A stretch of DNA of 18,705 nucleotides from JABHIB01 sp964497715 (GTDB taxonomy: Archaea; Nanobdellota; Nanobdellia; SCGC-AAA011-G17; PNOQ01): assembly GCA_964497715.1 (NCBI GenBank), contig CAZCDH010000012.1:1-18705 (forward strand), given 5' to 3'. The notes under the pieces are model-generated. The model did not search any database. It saw only the letters and a list, made by a program, of their open reading frames with translations, and had not been told where the DNA came from. A program made the position numbers and the translations under genes. Of this stretch, positions 1-7,448 are shown in pieces (positions within the stretch are counted from its first letter, which is position 1; each line of letters starts with the position of its first letter).

Positions 1-53
1 CCTGGGTCTCGGCCTCCAAAGGGCCGAATCATTGACCGCTAGACTACGGGACT
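1..53 (-). tRNA. tRNA-Gln (UUG anticodon), 3' part cut off by window edge
   Basis: Read on the minus strand from 53, the sequence starts with the acceptor strand AGTCCCG. A D arm follows, then an anticodon arm with stem CGGCC/GGCCG (10-26) and loop CTTTGGA, which puts the anticodon TTG at 19-17. The window ends after the 5' strand of the T stem (CCAGG at 5-1), so the T loop and the 3' acceptor strand are missing. The sequence closely resembles archaeal glutamine tRNAs. No intron is seen in the visible part. Confidence 0.88.
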
Positions 54-76
54 ATTTGAGAATAAAGTTACTGCAT

Positions 77-87
77 CCTTTTTAAAT
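77..87 (-). promoter_or_regulatory. TATA box of tRNA-Gln
   Basis: On the minus strand an ATTTAAAAAGG element is centred about 26-30 bases before the tRNA 5' end at 53. This is the expected spacing for an archaeal TATA box giving a start at or just before the mature tRNA. It lies in the 69-base gap between bud32 and the tRNA gene. Confidence 0.5.
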
Positions 88-122
88 ATTATTGTTTGAA
101 AAAGATTTATTATAAACAGATT

Positions 123-746
123 TCAATGACAATTCTTATTTTTATATCTTCCTCTCTTCTCAACTTGTTCAAGCCTCTCAAGAACTTTTTTATAATCTTT
201 TTTCTTCCTATACCCTTTCAAAAAATGTTTATAAAGTTCTTCATAAACTTTGTAATGTTTACTTTCAAATGCTTGCCTTAACAAATGAATATCCACTGCC
301 ATATCCTCAACTTTATGAGAAACAAAACCAAGTCCAAAATCAATAAAATAAACTTTCCCATCTTTAAAAATCATATTAGAAGTTGTCAAATCGCCATGAA
401 TAATATTTTCGTCGTGCATCAAAGCAACCTGCTCACCAATAAGTTCACAGATTTTATTTCTTTTAGATTTTGAATACTTATCTAACTTGTTTTTCAAAAC
501 ATCGCCATCAAGAAATTCCATACTAATCTTCATAGACTTATCATCAGAATCAATTAACTCAGGAACATTAATCCCAACAGTTTTGGCCTTAACAAGCAAC
601 TTTGCCTCTCTCCGAGTCGGATATTTTCTTTTATCCATATCAATTTCTGGATGTCTATATTTCTTAGAAACTCTTTCCTTAATCAGGATATTACCTTCCT
701 TAAACAATATTGCTTCAGCACCCTGTTGAATTATTTTTTTAATCAT
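123..746 (-). CDS. bud32: Bud32 kinase/ATPase of the KEOPS complex
   Basis: This 207-residue protein is a stand-alone Bud32, the small atypical kinase/ATPase that works with Kae1 in KEOPS to make t6A37 on ANN-decoding tRNAs. Visible signatures are the N-terminal QGAEA turn (8-12), the basic K-K-Y-R-H-P block near 28-33, the catalytic HGDLTTSN motif (117-124) and the metal-binding IDFGLGF motif (135-141). The C-terminus keeps the Bud32-type V-E-x-R-G-R-Y tail (about 195-201). In many archaea Bud32 is fused to Kae1; here nothing precedes it in frame, so Kae1 must be encoded elsewhere. Its ATG overlaps the stop of the upstream thymidine kinase by four bases (743-746), which implies translational coupling. 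It is the last gene of the srp54 cluster before tRNA-Gln. Confidence 0.93.
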   Translation of the reverse strand: MIKKIIQQGAEAILFKEGNILIKERVSKKYRHPEIDMDKRKYPTRREAKLLVKAKTVGINVPELIDSDDKSMKISMEFLDGDVLKNKLDKYSKSKRNKICELIGEQVALMHDENIIHGDLTTSNMIFKDGKVYFIDFGLGFVSHKVEDMAVDIHLLRQAFESKHYKVYEELYKHFLKGYRKKKDYKKVLERLEQVEKRGRYKNKNCH

Positions 747-1366
747 TTTTTTACATAATGATGAACATTACATCTGGCTTCATAACTATCATCTCCGCCA
801 ACTAAAACTAAATCATCACCTATACTTGCAGGAATACCATTAATTAATCTCTGAGTTTTTGTAGCAGGAGCGCCACAAATATTTTTTCCATCAATATATG
901 TACAAATAGAGTTTAAATGAGTAATCTCGTCTGCAGAAGCTATAAGATCTCCCATATGTTTATTAGAATCTTTAAATTTGAAAGGTTTGCCAGTAAAATC
1001 TTGATTCAAGCCACTAGCAAGAATTATTTTATCTTCAACAAATCCACTACCATAAAAAAACTCCAAGATCTCATCATTAAAAAACTGGATTTCATCAAAA
1101 GCATAGACATGTTTGTTTTCATCCAAATTTCTTAAAACATCTTCCAAAGAACAATCTACACAAGTAGATTCTAATTTAGAACCACTATGTGAGGCAATAG
1201 AATTAGAAGAGTATCTATCGTCAATAATTGGTTTAAAAGCTTGATAATTATAACCTGCTATCTCATATCTAATAACTCTTCGGATCAACTCTTCAGTCTT
1301 TCCACAAAACATCGGACCTGTAATAATTTCTACTCTAGGTGTTACAACATTATTTAAATTTACCAT
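743..1366 (-). CDS. tdk: Thymidine kinase, type II (TK1-like)
   Basis: This 207-residue protein should phosphorylate thymidine to dTMP in pyrimidine salvage. It has the Walker A motif GPMFCGKT (17-24), the Walker B-like FDEIQFF (90-96), and the lasso/zinc region of the TK1 family with the C-GAPATKTQR signature (164-173). The likely zinc ligands are C154, C164, C199 and H202. The first pair is nine residues apart instead of the usual CxxC, so the zinc loop carries an insertion. The start ATG lies one base after the srp54 stop and the gene end overlaps bud32, so it is translated as part of that cluster. The fold assignment is secure; the effect of the insertion is unknown. Confidence 0.93.
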   Translation of the reverse strand: MVNLNNVVTPRVEIITGPMFCGKTEELIRRVIRYEIAGYNYQAFKPIIDDRYSSNSIASHSGSKLESTCVDCSLEDVLRNLDENKHVYAFDEIQFFNDEILEFFYGSGFVEDKIILASGLNQDFTGKPFKFKDSNKHMGDLIASADEITHLNSICTYIDGKNICGAPATKTQRLINGIPASIGDDLVLVGGDDSYEARCNVHHYVKK

Positions 1367-1367
1367 A

Positions 1368-2720
1368 TTATTTCATGCCAAATTTCTTCATCATTTTTTT
1401 CATATCGCCTTCTTTCATACCCTTGGCACCTTTCATCATCTTCATCATCTTTTTTGCTTGCCTATACTGTTTTAACAAATCACGAACATCTCGAGCAGTA
1501 GTACCTGAACCACTTGCAATTCGATCTATTCTAGAACGATTAAAAACTAAATCTGGATTTTCAAGTTCTTCTTTAGTCATTGAAGCCATAATATGTTTCC
1601 ATTTCTTAATTTTATCTTCTTGAACATCAAGCATTTCCTTTGGCACATTCATCCCACCCATACCTGGAACCATCTCCATAATTTTGTTCAAAGGACCCAT
1701 CTTATTCATAGCATTTAACTGATCAAATAGATCAAAGAAATTGAAATCTCCTTTCATCATTTTTTCAGTCATATCTTTAGCATCTTCTTCACTCATGACT
1801 TCTTTTGCTTTCTCTAACAATGCTTCAAGATCACCCATACCTAATAATCTTCCAACAAAACCTTCTGGATTAAATTCTTCTAAATCATCAAACTTTTCAC
1901 CAACCCCAATAAATTTAACAGGAGATCCAGTAGCTGCACAAGCACTTATAGCACCACCACCTTTAGCAGTACCATCCATCTTAGTAACTATAACTCCAGA
2001 AACTCCACAACTATCATGGAATTGTTCAGCTTGTTTTTTTGCAGTCTGTCCCATATCTGCATTAATAACCAATAGATTTTCGTCAGCTTTAATTCCATTA
2101 TTCAAATCTTTAATCTCATCTATCAAACTTTCAGATAATGCATCCCTTCCAGCAGTATCAACAATTACAATATCATAACCATTTAAATCAGCTTCAAACT
2201 CTTCCCATACAGCTAAAGGATTTTTTTGTTCAGAATTAACAAAAACTGGAACATTTACAGAATTACCAACTTGCTCTAATTGCTGAGTTGCAGCAGGCCT
2301 ATAAACATCTAAACCAACAAGTGCAACACTATATCCCCTTTTCTTATAATAATTAGCAATCTTTGCGGCAGAAGTAGTTTTACCATTACCGAATAAACCA
2401 ACAAGCATTATCTTGAAAGGTTTTTTCTTTTTGATAACTATACCTTTCCTTTCGCCACCAAGGAAATTTGCCAATTCTTCATAAACTATTTTTATCAAAT
2501 ATTCTTTTTGACTAATTCCTTTAGGAGTTTTTTCATCTAAAGCCCTCTTTTTAATATCTTTACTTAACTTAAAAACTAACTCGACATTCACATCGGCCCT
2601 CAGTAATGCCCTCTGAATATCTTTAATCACTTCATCAACTAATTTTTCATTAAAGAACAAACTCTTAGCAACCTTCTTTAAAGAATCCTTTAAGGCAGAA
2701 CCAAGTTTATCCATTACCAT
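1368..2720 (-). CDS. srp54: Signal recognition particle GTPase SRP54
   Basis: This is the 450-residue SRP GTPase that binds signal peptides on ribosomes and docks with FtsY. The N domain covers about 1-90. The G domain has Walker A GLFGNGKTTS (108-117), DTAGRD (188-193) and TKMDG (246-250). The Met-rich M domain (about 315-450) contains the RNA-binding helix-turn-helix around S-R-I-D-R-I-A-S-G-S-G (396-406). The G1 loop has Phe where the family normally has Gln (GLQG). The ATG at 2720 is preferred over the in-frame ATG six bases downstream because a TATA box is centred 27 bases before it, which predicts a leaderless mRNA. FtsY lies just upstream and the 7S RNA gene lies in the same window. 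Confidence 0.97.
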   Translation of the reverse strand: MVMDKLGSALKDSLKKVAKSLFFNEKLVDEVIKDIQRALLRADVNVELVFKLSKDIKKRALDEKTPKGISQKEYLIKIVYEELANFLGGERKGIVIKKKKPFKIMLVGLFGNGKTTSAAKIANYYKKRGYSVALVGLDVYRPAATQQLEQVGNSVNVPVFVNSEQKNPLAVWEEFEADLNGYDIVIVDTAGRDALSESLIDEIKDLNNGIKADENLLVINADMGQTAKKQAEQFHDSCGVSGVIVTKMDGTAKGGGAISACAATGSPVKFIGVGEKFDDLEEFNPEGFVGRLLGMGDLEALLEKAKEVMSEEDAKDMTEKMMKGDFNFFDLFDQLNAMNKMGPLNKIMEMVPGMGGMNVPKEMLDVQEDKIKKWKHIMASMTKEELENPDLVFNRSRIDRIASGSGTTARDVRDLLKQYRQAKKMMKMMKGAKGMKEGDMKKMMKKFGMK

Positions 2721-2739
2721 AGAATTAACTAGTAATACT

Positions 2740-2755
2740 ATTATTTATAAATAAT
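2740..2755 (-). promoter_or_regulatory. Palindromic TATA box of srp54
   Basis: The 16 bases ATTATTTATAAATAAT form a perfect palindrome in the 50-base gap between ftsY and srp54. The centre is 27 bases from the srp54 ATG, so transcription should start at the start codon. This gives srp54-tdk-bud32 their own promoter in addition to any read-through from ftsY. Confidence 0.6.
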
Positions 2756-2770
2756 TCTATTAAAAGAAAA

Positions 2771-3904
2771 TCACAATCCGAGATTAGAAAAAAACTTATC
2801 AAGATTAAATTTCTCTAAATCACCATAATTCTGCCCAGTTCCAAAATAAAGAATAGGTTTTCCACTAACATAACTTATAGAAATTGCTGCTCCGCCTCTT
2901 TCATCAACATCTGCTTTAGAGAGAATTATACCATCAATACCAACAGACTCGTTAAACGCAACAGCCTGCTCAACACAATCGTTTCCAGTAATCGATTCAC
3001 CAACAAATACTTTTAGATCAGGATTAGAAATTTTAACAACTTTTTTCAACTCACCCATAAGATTAGTATTACTGTGCAATCTACCAGCAGTATCAATTAA
3101 AACAACATCAATGCCTTTAGCTTTGGCATGTTTAATAGCATCAAATGCAACAGCAGCAGAATCGGAACCATACTTATGTTTGATTACTCCAATCTCAAGA
3201 TTTTTTCCATGGATCTCTAACTGTTCAATTGCAGCAGCCCTAAAAGTATCTGAAGCAGCCATAACAACTTTTAATCCATTAGATTTTAATAACTTAGCAA
3301 TCTTCGCAATACTAGTTGTCTTACCACTCCCATTTACCCCCAAAAAAAGTATAACATAAGGTCCATCAGTATTTTTTACAACCTCAATTAAATCAAACTC
3401 TTCAGAATTAAATAATTCAGAGATACTTTCATGAAGAGTATTGCTAACAATATCTTTGATATTTTTCTTATCAATTGGAACATCTACCAAATCAATTTTT
3501 AAACTCTCTTTAATTTTATCTATTACTTCCACAGCAACACTATTTTCCAATAGTCCTAACTCAAGATCCCAAAACATCTCATCAAATTCTTCTTCAGAAA
3601 TCTTTTTTGAACCAACTTTCTTTTTTAATTTACCAAAAATTCCAGATTTATCTTCNNNNNNNNNNNNNNNNNNNNNNNNNNNNNNNNNNNNNNNNNNNNN
3701 NNNNNNNNNNNNNNNNNNNNNNNNNNNNNNNNNNNNNNNNNNNNNNNNNNNNNNNTCTTCCTTAACTTCTTCTTTAACTTCTTCTTTAACAGGTTTTTCC
3801 TCAACAATCTCTTCAGAAACACTCTCTACTTCAGGAGCCTCATCCACCTTCTTACTAATCTTATCTACTGCTCCCTTCAACTTTTTTTTCAGACTATTAA
3901 ACAT
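2771..3904 (-). CDS. ftsY: Signal recognition particle receptor FtsY (contains assembly gap)
   Basis: FtsY is the membrane-associated SRP receptor GTPase. An N-terminal amphipathic start (M-F-N-S-L-K-K-K-L-K) is followed by an acidic, K/E-rich linker and then the NG domain. G-domain motifs are the Walker A GVNGSGKTTS, the T-F-R-A-A-A-I-E-Q-L switch, DTAGR, and SKADVDERGG in place of the usual TK-x-D-x-A-K-G-G. The C-terminus carries the FtsY-type GTGQNYGDLEKF motif. The linker is interrupted by 100 N (3656-3755), so its true length and frame continuity are unknown; both flanks are convincing FtsY sequence. The start lies one base after the stop of the upstream helical-protein gene, so the two are probably one transcript. 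Confidence 0.95.
   Translation of the reverse strand: MFNSLKKKLKGAVDKISKKVDEAPEVESVSEEIVEEKPVKEEVKEEVKEXXXXXXXXXXXXXXXXXXXXXXXXXXXXXXXXXXEDKSGIFGKLKKKVGSKKISEEEFDEMFWDLELGLLENSVAVEVIDKIKESLKIDLVDVPIDKKNIKDIVSNTLHESISELFNSEEFDLIEVVKNTDGPYVILFLGVNGSGKTTSIAKIAKLLKSNGLKVVMAASDTFRAAAIEQLEIHGKNLEIGVIKHKYGSDSAAVAFDAIKHAKAKGIDVVLIDTAGRLHSNTNLMGELKKVVKISNPDLKVFVGESITGNDCVEQAVAFNESVGIDGIILSKADVDERGGAAISISYVSGKPILYFGTGQNYGDLEKFNLDKFFSNLGL
3656..3755. other. Assembly gap of 100 N inside ftsY
   Basis: Exactly 100 N occur, the conventional placeholder for a join of unknown length. The right flank consists of 12-base units encoding K-E-E-V repeats, a low-complexity region that readily breaks short-read assemblies. 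Left and right of this point were therefore scaffolded, not directly read. Confidence 0.97.
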
Positions 3905-3905
3905 T

Positions 3906-4532
3906 TTATTTCTTTTTCACCTTCGTATATTTAGCCTCTTCGGAATAAGCTTGATCCTTTAACATTTTAAGTTTTATATCTTCTTTTATCTCCATTAGTT
4001 TCCTATAAAAATCAGAATCATAATTGCCAGAATAACTTTCCATTTTTTTAAAACAATGTAACAGATGATCAAACTCTTTCAAGGCAAGATCATAAGATCC
4101 TTCATCCATAAAGTGATAAAGTTCTGAAAGTTTATCATTGAACTGAATTTTGGATAATTTATAATTATAAATTCTAGAACAAGAGATATATTTACTATCA
4201 ATAAAACTCATCAACTTAGAATTACCTTTTAACTTTGCCATAGCTTCAAAAATAAAATCAAGACTATCTCTCATTAATTTCATATCTTCAGATCTTATAG
4301 ATATCAATAACTCCTTCAATTTCATATAAACAATCATTTGTTCCTTAATCAAAGAAAATGGAATATCATAATTTTCTTTATCTTTAAACTCTAATTTATC
4401 ATAAGCAGAACTAAAATCAGAATAATCAGCAAGAGCACTATCAAAGTTTCCTTTATTCAAAGTAGAATTAAACCTATCAATAAGTAATTCAAATTCATCT
4501 TTCTCTCTCCTCTTAAACAGAAATTTAAACAT
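3906..4532 (-). CDS. Helical protein with internal duplication, upstream of ftsY
   Basis: I do not recognise this 208-residue protein. It is almost entirely predicted helix, highly charged, with a basic N-terminus (M-F-K-F-L-F-K-R-R) and a lysine-rich end. A motif of the form G-x-aromatic-D-x-A-L, acidic, aromatic, then aromatic-x-K-L/M occurs twice with identical internal spacing (28-47 and 145-164). This suggests two TPR-like helical hairpins made by duplication. There is no signal peptide or membrane segment. The stop is one base from the ftsY start, so it is probably co-transcribed with the SRP receptor. A TATA box centred 26-27 bases before the ATG predicts a leaderless mRNA. A role beside FtsY is suggested only by position. 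Confidence 0.85.
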   Translation of the reverse strand: MFKFLFKRREKDEFELLIDRFNSTLNKGNFDSALADYSDFSSAYDKLEFKDKENYDIPFSLIKEQMIVYMKLKELLISIRSEDMKLMRDSLDFIFEAMAKLKGNSKLMSFIDSKYISCSRIYNYKLSKIQFNDKLSELYHFMDEGSYDLALKEFDHLLHCFKKMESYSGNYDSDFYRKLMEIKEDIKLKMLKDQAYSEEAKYTKVKKK

Positions 4533-4554
4533 AAAACTAAACTGATTATAAGTT

Positions 4555-4562
4555 TTTATAAA
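4555..4562 (-). promoter_or_regulatory. TATA box of the helical protein-ftsY transcript
   Basis: TTTATAAA is centred 26-27 bases before the ATG at 4532, in the 36-base gap downstream of the thermosome gene. It predicts a leaderless transcript that starts the SRP cluster. Confidence 0.6.
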
Positions 4563-4568
4563 CTTTTC

Positions 4569-6191
4569 TTATTCATATCCTTGCATACCACCCATAGGAG
4601 GCATAGAAGAAGCAGATGAACTACCACTACCTGAAGCAATTATATCATCTATCCTAAGAATAAGTTCAGCAACTTCAGAAGCAGAGCTTATAGCTTGTGT
4701 TTTAATTTTCAAAGGCTCTAAAACTCCTAATTTCCAAGCATCTTTAACTTTTCCACTAGCTACATCAATACCTGCCCATTTTTCTCCAGCATCATGTTTA
4801 ACTTTTAATTCTGCCAAAACATCTATAGGATCTAAGCCTGAATTATCTGCCAAAGTTCTAGGAATTATCTCAACAGAATCAGCAAAAGATTGTACAGCCA
4901 ACTGTTCACGCCCATTAAGAGTATTTGCAAACTCTCTCAACTTCTTAGCAAGTTCAACTTCTGGAGCACCAGCACCAGCAACAACTTTCTTAGTTTTAAG
5001 AACGGCAATCAAGTCTCCAATAGCATCCATCATAGCCCTTTCAACTTCATCAACAACATGTTCAGTTCCACCACGAAGCAAAATAGTAACAGATTTAGGA
5101 TTGTGACAATCTACTACAAATGTCATTTCTTCATCTCCAATCTTTCTCTCTTCAACACAACCAGCAAATCCAAGATCTTCTTTATTAATATCTTTTAAGC
5201 TACTTACAATCTTAGCACCACTAGCTCTAGCCAATTTTTTCATATCAGATTCTTTAACTCTTCGAACAGCATAAATTCCTTTTTTAGAAAGATTGTATTG
5301 TGCAACCTCATCAATTCCTTTTTGACAAAATAAAACATCAGCATCAGACTTAGCAATCTTATCAACCATATCTTTCAAAATCTTTTCTTCTTGTTCAACA
5401 AAAGATTGTAATTGTGAAGGATCATTAATCTGTATTTTAGCATCAATTTCAGTATCTTTTATCTCTAAAGGAATATCAATCAATAAAATTTTTGCATCTT
5501 CAACTAATTTCGGCATACCTGAATGAACTCGTTCTTTATCCAAAACAATTCCCTTAATCAATTCAGAATTACCTGTGCTATCTCCAACCTTTTTTTCAAT
5601 TTTAATATTATCTATATCTATTTCTCCATTACTATCAACTATATGATTAACAGCACCAACAGATATTTTAGAAAGAACCTCTTTAGAAGACTCAGCACCC
5701 TTTCCAGTCATCGCAGTTATAGCAATATTTGTTAACAAATCAATATCTTCGTTATTTATATCTTCAGCCATCTCATTCAATATCTCTTGAGATTTTGCAG
5801 CAGCAATCCTATAACCCTTAGAAATAACTGTAGGATGTATTTCCATATCTAATAATCTCTCAGCATTTTTCAAAAGTTCTCCAGCAAAAACAACTGCAGT
5901 AGTAGTACCATCTCCGACTTCATCCTCTTGAGTTTTAGCAACTTCAACAAGCATTTTAGCAATCGGATGTTCAATTTGCATCTCATTCAAAATAGTTACA
6001 CCATCATTTGAAATAATAATATCTCCCATACCATCAACAAGCATTTTATCCATACCTTTTGGTCCAAGAGTTGTCCTAATAGTTTCCGCTACCAACTTAG
6101 CAGCAGCAATATTATTTCTTTGTGCATCTTTTCCAGAAGTCCGTTTACTATCTTCAGAGATTATATATACCGGTTGATTTTGATTAGTCAT
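4569..6191 (-). CDS. ths: Thermosome subunit (group II chaperonin)
   Basis: This 540-residue protein is a group II chaperonin subunit, the ATP-driven double-ring folding chamber of the archaeal cytosol. From the chosen start the motifs are TLGPKGMDKM (41-50), the ATP-binding NDGVTIL (62-68) and GDGTTT (93-98). The apical and equatorial parts are complete, and the C-terminus ends in the Gly/Met-rich tail M-P-P-M-G-G-M-Q typical of thermosomes. The frame is open up to 6278, but those 29 extra residues are non-conserved and cover the promoter. The ATG at 6191 gives the usual N-terminus (Q-P-V-Y-I-I-S-E-D-S) and has AAAGGT about nine bases upstream as a possible ribosome site. A single subunit gene is visible here. 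Confidence 0.97.
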   Translation of the reverse strand: MTNQNQPVYIISEDSKRTSGKDAQRNNIAAAKLVAETIRTTLGPKGMDKMLVDGMGDIIISNDGVTILNEMQIEHPIAKMLVEVAKTQEDEVGDGTTTAVVFAGELLKNAERLLDMEIHPTVISKGYRIAAAKSQEILNEMAEDINNEDIDLLTNIAITAMTGKGAESSKEVLSKISVGAVNHIVDSNGEIDIDNIKIEKKVGDSTGNSELIKGIVLDKERVHSGMPKLVEDAKILLIDIPLEIKDTEIDAKIQINDPSQLQSFVEQEEKILKDMVDKIAKSDADVLFCQKGIDEVAQYNLSKKGIYAVRRVKESDMKKLARASGAKIVSSLKDINKEDLGFAGCVEERKIGDEEMTFVVDCHNPKSVTILLRGGTEHVVDEVERAMMDAIGDLIAVLKTKKVVAGAGAPEVELAKKLREFANTLNGREQLAVQSFADSVEIIPRTLADNSGLDPIDVLAELKVKHDAGEKWAGIDVASGKVKDAWKLGVLEPLKIKTQAISSASEVAELILRIDDIIASGSGSSSASSMPPMGGMQGYE

Positions 6192-6248
6192 TTTTAGTAC
6201 CTTTAAGCTCAATAAAGAGCATATCTTAATTTCCTGACAGATGGAAAC

Positions 6249-6270
6249 CTTATAAATCTTTTGATATAAA
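6249..6270 (-). promoter_or_regulatory. Promoter region of the thermosome gene
   Basis: Two TATA-like elements face the thermosome gene, TTTATAAG (6249-6256) and TTTATATC (6263-6270). Either would place the start 30-50 bases upstream of the ATG, giving a short leader, unlike most neighbours. The divergent CBS gene begins at 6340, so 148 bases serve both genes. Confidence 0.45.
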
Positions 6271-6309
6271 AACTGCAAATTATCAAATATATACTAATTA
6301 AACGATATC

Positions 6310-6317
6310 TTTATTAA
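6310..6317 (+). promoter_or_regulatory. TATA box of the CBS/zinc-ribbon gene
   Basis: TTTATTAA is centred 26-27 bases before the ATG at 6340, predicting a leaderless mRNA. Confidence 0.55.
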
Positions 6318-6339
6318 GAAATAATACTAAATTTTACAC

Positions 6340-6882
6340 ATGAAAACCGGAATAAAAGTTTCAGACGCTATGACTAAATCTCCAGTATATGCAAAACCAG
6401 AAGATACAATTCTAGCATGTGCAGAAAAGATGAAAGAACATGACATAGGCAGCCTAATTGTAAAGAAAGATGGAAGATTATTAGGAATAGTTACAGAGAC
6501 AGATTTTCTAGCCAAAGTTATAGCAAACCAAGAAGATACTTCAACTCCAGTAAAAAAAATTATGACAAAAAAAGAGGATATAATCTCAATAGCAGGAAAC
6601 GAAGACATTTATGATGCAATCCTAACTATGTCACGAGAAGATGTAAGAAGATTACCAGTAATTTCAGAAGATTTTGTATTAGGTTTACTAACACATAAAG
6701 ATATACTAAAAATTCACCCAGACTTATATGATATTTTTGTTCAAAAATATAAGATTAGAGAACCTGAAGAAAAACCTTCAAAACAACACTATGTTGAAGG
6801 AGTCTGTCCATCATGTAGATCATATAATAAATTAACAAGATTAAATGGGAGATGGAGATGCGAACCCTGTAGGATAAAATAA
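6340..6882 (+). CDS. Two-CBS-domain protein with C-terminal zinc ribbon
   Basis: The 180-residue protein has two CBS domains in tandem (about 7-62 and 70-127), which as a pair usually bind adenine nucleotides such as AMP, ATP or SAM. Each contains the expected hydrophobic G-I-V-T / G-L-L-T-H-K-D-I strand-helix element. The C-terminus is a compact zinc ribbon with C156-x2-C159 and C174-x2-C177. This arrangement is widespread in archaea and suggests a nucleotide-sensing regulator that contacts nucleic acid or protein, but no target is known from the sequence. It is transcribed away from the thermosome gene. The start is supported by the TATA spacing. Confidence 0.9.
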   Translation: MKTGIKVSDAMTKSPVYAKPEDTILACAEKMKEHDIGSLIVKKDGRLLGIVTETDFLAKVIANQEDTSTPVKKIMTKKEDIISIAGNEDIYDAILTMSREDVRRLPVISEDFVLGLLTHKDILKIHPDLYDIFVQKYKIREPEEKPSKQHYVEGVCPSCRSYNKLTRLNGRWRCEPCRIK

Positions 6883-6890
6883 CCAAAATA

Positions 6891-6898
6891 TTTATTAA
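6891..6898 (+). promoter_or_regulatory. TATA box of tandem paralog 1
   Basis: TTTATTAA sits inside the motif AACCAAAATATTTATTAAA, which recurs almost unchanged before paralog 2. It is centred about 30 bases before the ATG at 6925, leaving a leader of a few bases at most. Confidence 0.5.
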
Positions 6899-6924
6899 AT
6901 CCAAATTCCCTTCCTATACTGAAA

Positions 6925-7407
6925 ATGAGCACAAAAATTAAAGTAAATCTAGGTCAAGGTTTTAGGCTAAAACAAAAAGGAACATTTGATCTCGATAAGA
7001 TATTCAAAAAAATAAGAGAATGGTCTACAAAAAATAAATATGAATTCCATGAAAAAGACCATGTTGATAAACTATTACAAGACGGACACGAGATAATATT
7101 GAAATGGGTTCTAACAAAAGAAACAACAGATTACATCCAATATGAAACAACAATAGAATTTCTACTAAAAGGAATAAATAAAATAGAAAGTGGACAATCA
7201 ACAGGAAACTTGCAAATAACTTTCAAATCCAACCTGATATTAGATTATGAAAACAAGTGGCAACACACAGAATTCTTAAAAGTTCTAAACTCTATATACA
7301 ACAAATATATAATAAAACCAAAAATTGAAAAACATATGGGCAAACTATCTGGAGAAATAGAAAATCTCAAAAATTTAACTAAAAAAGAATTAGAAATGTA
7401 CAGATAA
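6925..7407 (+). CDS. Tandem paralog 1, unknown function
   Basis: I do not recognise a named family in this 160-residue soluble protein. It is the first of three adjacent paralogs. Shared positions are a K/W-K-G-x-F-D-L-D segment (F21), W33 in the first helix (I-R-E-W), K60-W61, D69-Y70, K111-W112 and Y125 near the C-terminal helix. The predicted pattern is a helix, then beta strands around the KW and DY motifs, a further strand, then a basic C-terminal helix. There is no signal peptide, membrane segment or Cys cluster. The gene has its own TATA box and is 43 bases after the CBS gene. Confidence 0.82.
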   Translation: MSTKIKVNLGQGFRLKQKGTFDLDKIFKKIREWSTKNKYEFHEKDHVDKLLQDGHEIILKWVLTKETTDYIQYETTIEFLLKGINKIESGQSTGNLQITFKSNLILDYENKWQHTEFLKVLNSIYNKYIIKPKIEKHMGKLSGEIENLKNLTKKELEMYR

Positions 7408-7418
7408 AAACCAAAATG

Positions 7419-7426
7419 TTTATTAA
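7419..7426 (+). promoter_or_regulatory. TATA box of tandem paralog 2
   Basis: TTTATTAA within AACCAAAATGTTTATTAAA is centred 26-27 bases before the ATG at 7449, predicting a leaderless mRNA. The 19-base motif differs at one position from the one before paralog 1, so the promoter was probably duplicated with the gene. Confidence 0.6.
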
Positions 7427-7448
7427 ACAGGTTTTCTAAAGTTCTATT

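Noticed and set aside
6192..6278. N-terminal extension of the thermosome subunit
   Set aside because: The 29 residues are not family-like and cover the likely TATA elements.
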